Source: Longibacter sp051155795
Lineage (GTDB): Bacteria > Bacteroidota > Rhodothermia > Rhodothermales > Salinibacteraceae
Reading direction: 5' to 3'
Length of the DNA stretch: 64,000 nt
NCBI RefSeq assembly: GCF_051155795.1
Contig: NZ_DAXETW010000037.1
Coordinates: 1 to 64,000 of the forward strand
Shown: positions 34,257-43,490 of the stretch, one piece after another
Layout: each line of letters opens with the position of its first letter
Position numbering within the stretch: position 1 is the stretch's first letter
Notes under the pieces: model-generated
What the model saw: the letters and a program-made list of their open reading frames with translations, nothing else
What the model was told of the DNA's origin: nothing
The model's database searches: none
Translations under genes and position numbers: made by a program

Positions 34257-35858
34257 ATGCAAGAAGGGACCTTCAGTCTTGAACGGATCGACTACGCCAT
34301 CATCGTCGTGTATTTCATCGGCGTAATCGCGCATGGCCTATATGTAAGCCGCGGGCATGAGAGCGCCGACGACTACTTTCTCGCGGGCCGGAATCTGCCT
34401 TGGTACCTGATCGGCTTTTCGCTCTTTGCTTCCAACATGTCCGGGTCGAGCTTTGTCGGCCTGATGGGCGCGTCGTACAGCAATGGCGTGGTTGTTTTCA
34501 ACTATGAATGGACGGCGGCGATCGTCCTGATCTTCTTCGCACTGTTCATGCTTCCGGCGTTTTTGCGCGCCGGCATTTACACGATCCCGCAGTTTCTCAC
34601 CAGTCGGTACGACAAACGATCGCGGGTCGCCTATTCGCTGTTTACGGTGCTTGCGATTATGTTCATCGACACCGCCGGTGCGCTGTACGCGGGCGGTCTC
34701 GTCATCGCGAACGTCATACCGGGCTTCACGCTCTGGACCGCCGTTGCCGTTCTCGCGGTCGTCGCTGGCGTATATACAATTCTCGGCGGACTCGAAGCAG
34801 TTGTCGTCACCGATACCGTACAGGCCATCCTGCTCGTCATTGGCGCGTCGGCGATTTTCTTCTTCGGCTTGGAGAAAGTCGGCGGCTGGGACGAGATGAT
34901 GAGCCGGCTGTCTGCCGACAACACGAGTCTCATTATGCCGACCGGTGATGACTTTCTACCGTGGCCCGGCATCTTCGGCGTGGTTCTCCTCGGGTTTTAC
35001 TACTGGACGCTCAACCAATTTGTCGTTCAGCGAACGCTGGGCGCACGCGATCTCGACCAGGGACGAAAAGGAGCCCTGTTCGCCGGCTTGCTGAAGATCC
35101 CGAACCTCTTCATCATGATCCTGCCGGGCGTCTTCGCGATCATTCTCTTCCCGGGCCTGGATAATCCGGACATGGCGTTCCCGACGCTTGCAGCCGAGTT
35201 GCTGCCGGTCGGCTTTCGGGGGCTGATCCTGACGGCCCTGATTGCAGCCATCATGTCAAGCCTGGACTCTGCCCTAAACGCGGCGGCGACGCTGGTCAGC
35301 ATCGACTTTGTGAAGGAGGCGCGTCCATCCATCGGGGACGACTCGCTCGTCCGCGTGGGACGTGCGTTTACAGCGTTTGCGATGGTTGTCGGCGCTATCT
35401 ACGCCCCGTCCATCGCATCCTTCGAAAACCTGTTCGAGTACTTCCAGAGCGTTCTTGCCTACGTGACGCCACCGATCGTTGCGGTGTATATCATTGGCCT
35501 CTTCTGGAAGCGGGCAAACGGCACCGGATCGTTTGCGGCGATCGTCCTCGGGCTGGTCGTGGGCGTGTCGGCGTTCCTCACGAAGGAGGTGATGGGCCTG
35601 TGGGGGACGTGGGGCTTTCCGGAGCCGCACTACACGTACATGGCGATCGCGATGTTCGTCTTTGGCGGCGTCGTGCTTGCCATCGGGAGCCTTATGACGC
35701 CGGCCCCCGACCCGGAGGCGATAGCCGACTACACCTTCACGCAAGAGGTCTTCAAGAAGGATCTGCTCCGACTCGATCGCCCCTGGTACGAAGACATTCG
35801 CTACCAGTCCTGTGCGCTGACGGGCGTCATGCTCATGACAATCCTCTACTTCTGGTAG
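34257..35858 (+). CDS. Sodium:solute symporter (SSS family)
   Basis: 533-residue symporter, the same length as the one at 29167-30768 and sharing long stretches such as 'DDYFLAGR', 'LIGFSLFASNMSGSSFVGL' and 'DTAGALYAGGLVI'. The start 'MQEGTFSLERIDYAIIVVYF' was chosen because the ATG at 34170 adds a proline-rich leader unlike the family. It is divergent from the TonB receptor across the palindrome region and probably co-regulated with it. A 7-bp hairpin (35869-35889) without a U tract follows the stop codon. Solute unknown, sugar-like by family. Confidence 0.9.
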   Translation: MQEGTFSLERIDYAIIVVYFIGVIAHGLYVSRGHESADDYFLAGRNLPWYLIGFSLFASNMSGSSFVGLMGASYSNGVVVFNYEWTAAIVLIFFALFMLPAFLRAGIYTIPQFLTSRYDKRSRVAYSLFTVLAIMFIDTAGALYAGGLVIANVIPGFTLWTAVAVLAVVAGVYTILGGLEAVVVTDTVQAILLVIGASAIFFFGLEKVGGWDEMMSRLSADNTSLIMPTGDDFLPWPGIFGVVLLGFYYWTLNQFVVQRTLGARDLDQGRKGALFAGLLKIPNLFIMILPGVFAIILFPGLDNPDMAFPTLAAELLPVGFRGLILTALIAAIMSSLDSALNAAATLVSIDFVKEARPSIGDDSLVRVGRAFTAFAMVVGAIYAPSIASFENLFEYFQSVLAYVTPPIVAVYIIGLFWKRANGTGSFAAIVLGLVVGVSAFLTKEVMGLWGTWGFPEPHYTYMAIAMFVFGGVVLAIGSLMTPAPDPEAIADYTFTQEVFKKDLLRLDRPWYEDIRYQSCALTGVMLMTILYFW

Positions 35859-36069
35859 CACAACGCGACCTGCATATGAGGCATGCAGGCGCCGGACGCG
35901 CCGTCCGACCGAAGAACAAGGCGGCGTGTCCGGTTGCATGAAAGGTTTGCGCTATCGTAGAATAGAGGCACAGCGCGTGCGTCCGCCCGGTCGCGGCGGA
36001 CGAGCAGTCCGGCATGTAATCGTGTCTGCCTCTCCTGTACCTGAGATTCCCCACCCTCCCGTACAACCC

Positions 36070-36996
36070 ATGGTTTCCCTCTCTCGTATTACCTACGCCA
36101 CCGGATTCGCTCTGCTTCTCGCCTGTATTCTCGCCGTTCCGGTCGAGGCTCAGCAACTCAAGAAACGCGTCGCCGTCCTGTCGTTTGACGACAAAACCGA
36201 CGCTGGGTACTCCTGGGGCGGAACGAAGACGGCCGGGGAGGGCATGTCCGACATGCTCATCACGGAACTCGTGAAGTCGGACCGGTACACCGTGCTCGAG
36301 CGCACGGAGATCAATCAGGTCCTGGAGGAGCAGGATCTCGGCCAACAGGGCATCGTGACCGCTCAGTCAGCAGCGCAGGCCGGGAAAATGCTTGGTGCCG
36401 AGATCGTGATCTTTGGTGCGATCACCGAGTTTGGCTACAAGGAGCGGTCGACGGGCGGCCGGACACGACGATTCGGCGTCGGCATCAACAGCACGACCGC
36501 TGTCGTCGCAACCGACGTTCGCATGGTCGACGCGACCACCGGTGAAATCATGGCCGCCGAAAGCGTCCGGAAAGAAGAAAGCAAGCGCGGTCTGAGTGTG
36601 GACACCGATAAGATCGACTTCGGCTCTCAGAGCGAGTTCGACGAGTCGCTGGTCGGAGAAGCCACTCGCGACGCTATCGATGAGATCGTCGGGTTGATCG
36701 ACGGTAACTCGGGCAATATTAAATGGGGTGCCAGTGTGGTCACTTCCCAGGGCGGAAACGTTTTTATTAACGCCGGGTCCGCCAGCGGCGTGGAAGTGGG
36801 TCAGACCTTCATCGTGAAGCGCGCCGGTGAGAAACTCGTGGACCCCGACACGGGCATCGAACTCGGTGCCGTAGAGAAGCAGATCGGTACGATCCGGGTA
36901 GAGGACAACTCCGTCGGCAACGGGAAAGCCTCCCGCTGTTCCATCGTCTCCGGCTCCGGGTTTGAGCGGGGCGATGTGGTCCGCATGCAGGAATAA
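36070..36996 (+). CDS. CsgG-family protein
   Basis: 308 residues with a signal peptide (about 1-27, ending PVEAQ) and a CsgG/curli-assembly-type domain: 'KKRVAVLSFDDKTD', 'GMSDMLITELVKSDRYTVLER', 'GAEIVIFGAITEFG'. CsgG forms an outer-membrane secretion pore in curli systems, but many relatives stand alone and have other envelope roles. No curli subunit genes are near. The C-terminal part (about 225-305), 'NVFINAGSASGVEVGQTFIV', resembles a FlgT-type C-terminal domain. A strong terminator follows. Confidence 0.85.
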   Translation: MVSLSRITYATGFALLLACILAVPVEAQQLKKRVAVLSFDDKTDAGYSWGGTKTAGEGMSDMLITELVKSDRYTVLERTEINQVLEEQDLGQQGIVTAQSAAQAGKMLGAEIVIFGAITEFGYKERSTGGRTRRFGVGINSTTAVVATDVRMVDATTGEIMAAESVRKEESKRGLSVDTDKIDFGSQSEFDESLVGEATRDAIDEIVGLIDGNSGNIKWGASVVTSQGGNVFINAGSASGVEVGQTFIVKRAGEKLVDPDTGIELGAVEKQIGTIRVEDNSVGNGKASRCSIVSGSGFERGDVVRMQE

Positions 36997-37022
36997 GGTT
37001 CACCACGACCTGATACATGACC

Positions 37023-37062
37023 AACGGCAGCCCGCGGGACCCACCCGGGCTGCCGTTTCTTT
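37023..37062 (+). terminator. Terminator after the CsgG-like gene
   Basis: A perfect 12-bp stem, AACGGCAGCCCG (37023-37034) and CGGGCTGCCGTT (37046-37057), with an 11-base loop and a following TTTCTTT-type tail. It ends the CsgG-like transcript 27 bases after the stop codon. Confidence 0.92.
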
Positions 37063-37119
37063 ACGCCCCTTGCCCGTGGCAGAAGGGGGAGAAGGGGAGG
37101 TCGTGAAACGGAAGAACGT

Positions 37120-37848
37120 TCACATCGCCGCGCCGCCTCCGTGCACGTCGTTGTAGTCTTCGACGATGGTACGCAAGAAGTCCATCGGACTCTCGGACGG
37201 CTGGACGTTCATCACGTGGGCGAGCACCTCCTGTGTTCGTGAACCCAGCGTTTTCGTATGCAGAGAGCGCCCCTCTTCGACGAGCGTGTTCAGTACGTCC
37301 CGTGCGATTTGGATGTCGCTGTCTGTTAGCACCGCCACCTGCGGGTACGTCACTTCGTGGTCCTCGGGCGTTTCCAGGTAAGCCAGGTCCCGGATCTCCG
37401 TCTCCTTCCGCTGGCGAACGACTGTCGTTCCCGCGGCGAGATCTCCAAGGCGTTGTCCGTGTTGCGTGACAACGATGGAGACAAAGCCGACGAAGCCGGT
37501 TGTCATCAGAATGTCGAACGGCCGGAGAAGCCAGCGAATGACGTACGCGCCAGGGCTCGGTGCCGTACCGTCCAGATTTCGCACACGGATGCCCATGACA
37601 TGTTTGCCGACAGTCTGTCCGTCGTACAGCGCCTCCGCGGCAAGAAAGTAAACGAGTGCGGGGAAGGCCACGAGCACCTGTACGCTCGCGGACATCCCGA
37701 AAAGGAAGCCCGCGATCGGTGCCGCAGTAATTAGGTACGCCGCCAGCGTCGCGTAATCGATGATAGAGGCGAAGAATCGCGATCCGACGCCTGCGAGTTC
37801 TACGCTCAGAGATACGTTCTGAGCGGTCTGGACATCAACGTTTTGCAT
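37120..37848 (-). CDS. RDD-family membrane protein
   Basis: 242-residue protein with the RDD domain at the N-terminus: 'LAGVGSRFFASIIDY' carries the Arg and Asp that name the family, followed by membrane helices at about 30-75 and 115-140 ('GQTVGKHVMGIRVRN' between). The last 100 residues are cytoplasmic and charged. RDD proteins often neighbour SpoIIM, MoxR and DUF58 genes, as here, where it is divergent from the spoIIM-like gene across 216 bases. The biochemical role is unknown. Confidence 0.88.
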   Translation of the reverse strand: MQNVDVQTAQNVSLSVELAGVGSRFFASIIDYATLAAYLITAAPIAGFLFGMSASVQVLVAFPALVYFLAAEALYDGQTVGKHVMGIRVRNLDGTAPSPGAYVIRWLLRPFDILMTTGFVGFVSIVVTQHGQRLGDLAAGTTVVRQRKETEIRDLAYLETPEDHEVTYPQVAVLTDSDIQIARDVLNTLVEEGRSLHTKTLGSRTQEVLAHVMNVQPSESPMDFLRTIVEDYNDVHGGGAAM

Positions 37849-38064
37849 GACGGAGAAATATCATCAGACATATTAGCCGGGAAACCAACGAGTTAGGATG
37901 GCTAAAGCTCCACTTTTGTGAACTTAGTCCTTGGGTTGGGAATCGTTGTTCCTTTCGTCTACATTACTGCAGATTGAGATTGAATCATCCCAGTCGAGTA
38001 TTGTCGACCCGACGCGACAGCCGGCCTGGCCCCGTCGCCCCCGCCAACGTACAGTCAGACGTAG

Positions 38065-39102
38065 ATGCGTGAGGTTGCCTTTGTCCGAGAAAATGCGGAC
38101 ACGTGGAAAGAATTTGAGCAGATCCTCGAGGGGAAAACGGCGGATCCGGACGAACTGGCGGACTTGTATCTTCGGTTGACCGACGATCTGGCGTTTGCAC
38201 AGACGTATTATCCGGATAGCAGAACGACTGCGTACTTGAACGAATTGTCTACCGGTGTTCACCAGCGGATTTACAGGACAAAACCGGTTCAGCGAGGCCG
38301 GTATCGCCGCTTCTGGCTTCAAGATGTACCGAGGGCCGTCGCCGGCGCGAACACCGAGTTGATCGTCTCGCTCATCGTCTTTCTCAGTGCGATTGCCATC
38401 GGAATTCTCTCGTCTGCGTATGACCCGGGTTTTGCCCGTCTCATCCTCGGTGATTCATACGTCAACGCCACGCTGGCTAACATCCAGTCAGGCGATCCGA
38501 TGGCGGTCTACAAGAAGATGCATCAGATAGATATGTTTTTGGGCATCGCGCTCAACAACATCCGGGTGTCCATAATGGCATTCGCGAGCGGCCTGCTCTT
38601 TTCGGTCGGGACTGGATACATTCTGTTTACGAATGGGATTATGATTGGCGCCTTTCACCACCTGTTTGTTAAACACGACCTTCTGTTCGACAGTCTCCTC
38701 GTGGTCTACATCCACGGAACGCTTGAACTGTCCGCCATCGTCATTGCCGGGGCCGCGGGCCTGGTGCTCGGGAATGGATTTTTGTTTCCCGGGACGCAGA
38801 CGCGCCGCGAATCGTTTGTGCGCGGTGCACGGAAGGGCGCCATCATTCTCATGGGGCTCGTACCGGTTTTCGTCGTGGCTGCGTTTCTGGAAGGGTTTGT
38901 CACCCGACTGACCGACATGCCCGTGGCGTTGAGCCTCATGATCATCGTTTCGTCGGCAACAGCCATCATCGGCTACTTCGTCGTCCTACCGTTCTGTGTC
39001 CTCGATAATGCACCGTCCAACCGTAATCGCCCGGGCCCCGCGCCATCAAAAGAGGATCTGGCTCCCGTAGGAGCCGCCGTCTCCCGCGTTCACAGCGGAT
39101 AA
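38065..39102 (+). CDS. SpoIIM-family (stage II sporulation protein M-like) membrane protein
   Basis: 345 residues. A soluble N-terminal region ('MREVAFVRENADTWKEFEQ') of about 90 residues precedes some seven membrane helices; 'NNIRVSIMAFASGLLFSVGTG' and 'HGTLELSAIVIAGAAGL' are typical of the family outside spore-formers. The organism shows no sporulation genes, so an envelope role with the MoxR cluster is more likely than sporulation. It starts the forward-running cluster that extends to the DUF58 gene. Confidence 0.88.
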   Translation: MREVAFVRENADTWKEFEQILEGKTADPDELADLYLRLTDDLAFAQTYYPDSRTTAYLNELSTGVHQRIYRTKPVQRGRYRRFWLQDVPRAVAGANTELIVSLIVFLSAIAIGILSSAYDPGFARLILGDSYVNATLANIQSGDPMAVYKKMHQIDMFLGIALNNIRVSIMAFASGLLFSVGTGYILFTNGIMIGAFHHLFVKHDLLFDSLLVVYIHGTLELSAIVIAGAAGLVLGNGFLFPGTQTRRESFVRGARKGAIILMGLVPVFVVAAFLEGFVTRLTDMPVALSLMIIVSSATAIIGYFVVLPFCVLDNAPSNRNRPGPAPSKEDLAPVGAAVSRVHSG

Positions 39103-39149
39103 ATACGGATTGCTGGATTTGCGTACCCCCCGCTCCCCCTCGGCCTTTT

Positions 39150-40235
39150 ATGTCTGAATCACATATTGAGCTTCGCCAGAAGCGCTCGCTCACCGACGTC
39201 ATCAACGCGACGTTCGGATTTATACGGGCAAACGTTCGCATCATCGCGAAGACGCTCGCCTTCATTGTCGGTCCGGTCGCGTTTTTGAGCCTCGCTGCGG
39301 GCCTTTTTCTGACGGTATCGCTGGACATATCGAACGCAGACCGCATCCTGCAGGATTTGTCAAGCGGGTACATCTTGGGAATGATTGGTGCGGGGGCGAT
39401 CGTCCTGGTCGTGACGACCGTCGCCGGGTTCCTGTTAACCGTCGCGACCGTGAGCATTGTCAGGCTCTACGACGAGCATGGGCCCGGCGCGATTGCGCTC
39501 GACGACGTGTGGGGCGAGATGAAAACGCATGGGCCGACACTCCTTCTCATCGCTGTAATGGTGTTTTTCGCTCTCGTACTGCCGTATCCCCTCCAGCTGA
39601 TTCCGTGTCTCGGTCCGATCGTCTACCTCGCGTGGGCGTTGTACGCGCAAACCGTATTCACCATCACCTACTCGGTCTGCGTGTTCGAACAAAAAAGCGG
39701 ATGGTCGGCGTTCCAGCGATCGCGTGAACTGCTGAGAGATCACTTCTGGCAGTCTCTGGGCGTGTACCTGATCGCGAATTTCCTCGCGCAGATCCTGGCT
39801 GCGGGTGCATCGCTTCCTGCAGGTGTTGCCTCCTTCATCGCCGCATTTTTTGCGTGGGGCGACGAAACCACATCCCAGAGCATCGCTGTTGCCGTAGGCG
39901 CGTTTTACGCCGTGCTAGTTTTGGTCGGCGTTGCCCTGTTGATGATCACGATCATTGCGATGTCCTTCCAGTACTTCAATCTCGTTGAACGGAGGGAGCA
40001 TGCCGGGCTCCGGCAGCGCGTCGAAGAAATGGCCGATCGGGCGGGCGTCCCGGATCCCGTCTCCTCTGCAAATGCCCCCGATCGTCGGCGTGAAGACACG
40101 GAGGTACATACCGAAACGGACCCTCCGGTGGAAGCCCAAGATAAGGGGTCCCTCGAGCCCCCGCACCTGGGCGAGGAAGATGATGGCGATAGCGGTCCCG
40201 ATCGGTGGCGACGATCGGATACCGATGCCACGTGA
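39150..40235 (+). CDS. Multi-pass membrane protein of the MoxR cluster
   Basis: 361 residues with six or so membrane helices between about 25 and 285, then a hydrophilic, acidic tail (about 290-361) likely in the cytoplasm. 'LRQKRSLTDVINATFGFIRAN' at the start and the helix pattern resemble membrane proteins that sit between SpoIIM and DUF4129 genes in related clusters. I cannot name a Pfam domain with certainty. It lies 47 bases after the SpoIIM gene and 32 before the DUF4129 gene. Confidence 0.75.
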   Translation: MSESHIELRQKRSLTDVINATFGFIRANVRIIAKTLAFIVGPVAFLSLAAGLFLTVSLDISNADRILQDLSSGYILGMIGAGAIVLVVTTVAGFLLTVATVSIVRLYDEHGPGAIALDDVWGEMKTHGPTLLLIAVMVFFALVLPYPLQLIPCLGPIVYLAWALYAQTVFTITYSVCVFEQKSGWSAFQRSRELLRDHFWQSLGVYLIANFLAQILAAGASLPAGVASFIAAFFAWGDETTSQSIAVAVGAFYAVLVLVGVALLMITIIAMSFQYFNLVERREHAGLRQRVEEMADRAGVPDPVSSANAPDRRREDTEVHTETDPPVEAQDKGSLEPPHLGEEDDGDSGPDRWRRSDTDAT

Positions 40236-40267
40236 TTCTCCCTCCGGCTTCGCCGCTTCTCCTGAAT

Positions 40268-41110
40268 ATGGCCCTCGTCGTGCCTTCTTCCCCGTTTTCA
40301 CTTCGCCGGCTATCACGTCTCGCTTGGCGCGGGTGCCTCGTGCTTGCGATGTGCCTGCTCTTGAGCCCCACGACAGCAGCCGTAACGTACGCTCTCGGCG
40401 CGGTCCCGGATACGACGTCGGAGCCGTCGGACGATCTTGTCGTTCGCATGCCGCCGGACGAACGCCTCGCCCGCTATCGTGCAGACGAGGCGTATTCGTA
40501 CGTGAAGAAGGAGCCGGATGAGGGAAGCGGGTTTCTGGAGCGACTGATCTGGCGGATGATCGATGTGCTACAGACCGGAATGGGGGTAGTCGGCTCGAAA
40601 TACGCGCTTCATTTCGCAATGGTCTGCGTCATCGTGTACGGTTTTCTGACCCTGCTTCGGATGGAATCGAGCGCTTCCAGGCGGCCGGACGACGCCCCGC
40701 GGTATGACCACGAAGACCTGGACGAGAAGGTGCCGGACGTCGATTTTGACGCACTCATCAGGCAGGCCACCGAGGATGAGGCCTATCGCTTGACCCTGCG
40801 CCTTATGTATCTCCGTGCGCTCCAGGTGCTGGATAGCAACGGCTGGATTCGGTGGGTCCCGGAGCGTACGAATGCGCAGTACGAGCGCACCCTGCACGCA
40901 ACGCCGCTCGGAGATACGTTTCAGCGGGCAACCCACATCTTCGACGTTGTTTGGTACGGGGACATCCCGGTCCGCCGCGCGGACTTCGAACGGTACCGCA
41001 GGCCGATCCTCGAAGTGACGGAGAAGGCGAAGATGGAGCGATCCAACTTCGAGCAGCAGTCCGGCCCGACACCGCAACCTGCCCCATCGGCGGGAGGGGA
41101 GGGGTCATGA
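40268..41110 (+). CDS. DUF4129-domain protein
   Basis: 280 residues with a signal-like N-terminal hydrophobic stretch (about 15-45), a second membrane helix near 115-135 and a C-terminal cytoplasmic domain of the DUF4129 type ('AYRLTLRLMYLRALQVLD', 'NAQYERTL', 'WYGDIPVRRADFERY'). DUF4129 domains also end transglutaminase-like proteins linked to MoxR. The ATG at 40268 starts the signal; the 40205 alternative is a poor leader. It overlaps the next gene by 4 bases (ATGA). Confidence 0.85.
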   Translation: MALVVPSSPFSLRRLSRLAWRGCLVLAMCLLLSPTTAAVTYALGAVPDTTSEPSDDLVVRMPPDERLARYRADEAYSYVKKEPDEGSGFLERLIWRMIDVLQTGMGVVGSKYALHFAMVCVIVYGFLTLLRMESSASRRPDDAPRYDHEDLDEKVPDVDFDALIRQATEDEAYRLTLRLMYLRALQVLDSNGWIRWVPERTNAQYERTLHATPLGDTFQRATHIFDVVWYGDIPVRRADFERYRRPILEVTEKAKMERSNFEQQSGPTPQPAPSAGGEGS

Positions 41111-42336
41111 CACGATTTGAAAACCGACTTGCCTGGTTCGCCGGCTTATCGCTCGTCGTTTTGATTGCCGTCCGTGCGTGGATCCCTGAGCCGGTAGACT
41201 GGACCGAGACGTTCGAGGCGGACGACAGTCAACCCTATGGAAGTAAAATCCTGTTTGAGACCCTGGATTCGGTTGTGCCGGCGTCGGGGATTGAGCGCGT
41301 TGACCGCTCGCCGTACCTCAAGTTGATGCAGGACACAACAGCACGCGGAACGGCCTACCTGCTTATTACGGACCGGTTCGACCCGGATGACGCCGAGGCG
41401 AATCGGCTTCTGTCCTACGCTCGCCGTGGCAACACCGTGTGGGTTTCCGCACACGCGTACGGTGGCTTGTTTGCAGACACGCTAAACCTGGAAGTCGGCG
41501 CTCCGCTGGAGGTGCCGACCCTCGGGGTTCGAGCGGATACGGCCGCCTACAGTGCGCTGTCATTCCGAGACCTGCCGAAGGACGATCAGGAGCGGCCCGT
41601 CCGGCGGGCGACCGCTGAACGCTATTTTACGAGCATCGACTCGTCCCGCACCGAGGTGCTCGCGATGAAACCATCGACCGATGACCCTGATGCCGCCAGC
41701 GAGGCCGTGGTGGTCCGAACACGTGTGGGTAAGGGTGCCGTCGTCCTCTCCACGAGCCCACGCATGTTTACGAATGTAGCTCTGGTAGACGCCATGAGTG
41801 CATCGGCCGCATATGTGGTGCTTTCGTACATTCCAATCGATGCGTCAACAGTTTACTGGGACACCCGGCACAAGCCGCTGGTCTCCGAGGCCGCCACGCC
41901 GCTCCGATTTGTGATGAGCGATCCCAACCTGCGGCGCGCCGTCCACATCGTTCTCCTCGGACTCGTTTTCCTGCTGACCGTGAGCGTTCGTCGACGGCAG
42001 CGGGCTGTTCCGACGATAAATCCACCGGAAAACGATACACTCAGCTTCGTGCGAACCGTCGGTGAGATGTACCACCGGGAGGGTCGCAACGCGGACCTGG
42101 CGCAGCGCAAAATTCGACACTTCGAAACCTATCTGCGAACGCACCTCGGAATCACCCTGGACGACGGGTCGTCGGTCGCCGAATCGCTGGGTCGACGGTC
42201 CGGTGCGCCCGGAGAGGTAATTGATGCCGCCCTCCAGTCGGTTCGGGACGCCCGCGACGCCACTGACCTGGACGACCGCAACCTCAGAACGCTCGTCAAT
42301 ACCATCAACCGTTTGTACCGGCAATCCAATCGGTAG
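41107..42336 (+). CDS. DUF4350-domain membrane protein
   Basis: 409 residues. A membrane helix at about 8-26 is followed by a soluble, periplasm-facing domain ('PYGSKILFETLD', 'AYLLITDRF', 'GKGAVVLSTSPRMFTN'), a second helix near 280-297 and a cytoplasmic tail with 'YHREGRNADLAQRKI'. This is the DUF4350 plan, related to GldG-like ABC accessory domains. The start codon overlaps the DUF4129 stop codon and has a strong GGAGGGGAGG upstream, so the two are translationally coupled. Role in the MoxR system unknown. Confidence 0.85.
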   Translation: MTRFENRLAWFAGLSLVVLIAVRAWIPEPVDWTETFEADDSQPYGSKILFETLDSVVPASGIERVDRSPYLKLMQDTTARGTAYLLITDRFDPDDAEANRLLSYARRGNTVWVSAHAYGGLFADTLNLEVGAPLEVPTLGVRADTAAYSALSFRDLPKDDQERPVRRATAERYFTSIDSSRTEVLAMKPSTDDPDAASEAVVVRTRVGKGAVVLSTSPRMFTNVALVDAMSASAAYVVLSYIPIDASTVYWDTRHKPLVSEAATPLRFVMSDPNLRRAVHIVLLGLVFLLTVSVRRRQRAVPTINPPENDTLSFVRTVGEMYHREGRNADLAQRKIRHFETYLRTHLGITLDDGSSVAESLGRRSGAPGEVIDAALQSVRDARDATDLDDRNLRTLVNTINRLYRQSNR

Positions 42337-42383
42337 TCAGACCGGAATCGCAAGCACCGCTGCCCCCCTCGCACCCTTTTCCG

Positions 42384-43406
42384 ATGCCCACCATGTCGTC
42401 AGAGTCCCCTTCTCCGAACGAATCCTCGCTCGATGGCGCGCCGCCATCGTCTCGCATCGACGCGACGGATCTATCCGCCGCGGTCGACCGGATCCGGGAC
42501 GCGATTGGGACGATACTGGTCGGACAGACGGGAATGGTCGACCTGTTCTTGACGGCGCTTCTTGCAAACGGTCATGTGCTCATCGAAGGCGTGCCCGGGG
42601 TGGCGAAGACGCTTACGGCCCGACTCATCGCGCGAGCCCTGGACGTCGACTTTACCCGCATCCAGTTTACGCCCGACCTGATGCCGAGCGACGTGCTCGG
42701 GACCTCCGTCTTTAACCCGAAGACCACCGAGTTCGCCTTTCGCAAAGGCCCGATCTTCTCCAATGTGGTGCTGATCGACGAGATCAATCGTGCGCCGGCG
42801 AAGACGCAGGCGGCGCTCTTCGAGGTGATGGAGGAGCGTCAGGTAAGTGCCGACGGTACGACGTGGCCGCTGGATGCGCCGTTCGTCGTGTTTGCCACTC
42901 AGAACCCGCTGGAGCACGAGGGTACCTACCGTCTGCCCGAAGCCCAGCTGGACCGGTTCCTGTTCAAAATTCAGGTCGATTATCCGAATCTGGAGGAAGA
43001 AATCGACATTTTGCGGGGGCATCACGCCGGTCGAGGTCCCGACGCCATCGAACAGGTCGAACCGGTGCTCGAGGCTGAGTCCCTCCTGCGGTATCGCGCC
43101 CTGGTCCGTGAAGTACACGTGGAGCCGGACCTTATGCGGTACATCGCAGAGGTCACGCACCGGACTCGGGAGCACCGGATGCTGTCGCTCGGCGCGTCTC
43201 CCCGCGCGTCGGTCGCGATTCTCAATGCTGGAAAAGCGTTCGCGATGCTTCGGGGCCGAGACTTCGTGTCGCCCGACGATGTCCAGGCCATCGCGCCGGC
43301 AGCCCTACGACATCGTCTGATGCTGACACCGGAGCAGGAGATGGAGGGCCGCACCACCGATGAAGTGATTCGGCGCATCCTGGACGAGGTCGACGTCCCG
43401 CGCTAA
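42384..43406 (+). CDS. MoxR-family AAA+ ATPase
   Basis: 340-residue AAA+ chaperone-like ATPase. Walker A is at 69-76 (GVPGVAKT, K75), Walker B is at about 128-133 (VLIDEI, D132, E133) and sensor I is in 'FATQNPLEHEGTY'. 'LPEAQLDRFLF' is the MoxR hallmark. MoxR proteins act with VWA-domain partners to mature or remodel target complexes; a VWA protein and a DUF58 protein follow directly. The N-terminal 35 residues are Ser/Pro-rich and probably disordered. Confidence 0.94.
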   Translation: MPTMSSESPSPNESSLDGAPPSSRIDATDLSAAVDRIRDAIGTILVGQTGMVDLFLTALLANGHVLIEGVPGVAKTLTARLIARALDVDFTRIQFTPDLMPSDVLGTSVFNPKTTEFAFRKGPIFSNVVLIDEINRAPAKTQAALFEVMEERQVSADGTTWPLDAPFVVFATQNPLEHEGTYRLPEAQLDRFLFKIQVDYPNLEEEIDILRGHHAGRGPDAIEQVEPVLEAESLLRYRALVREVHVEPDLMRYIAEVTHRTREHRMLSLGASPRASVAILNAGKAFAMLRGRDFVSPDDVQAIAPAALRHRLMLTPEQEMEGRTTDEVIRRILDEVDVPR

Positions 43407-43490
43407 CCCGTCGTCCATGCGAATCGCACCTCCACTTGCGTTTCCTTCGTGCGCGCCGCGACCGATTCTTTCTCAGATGCCCTCAGTACC

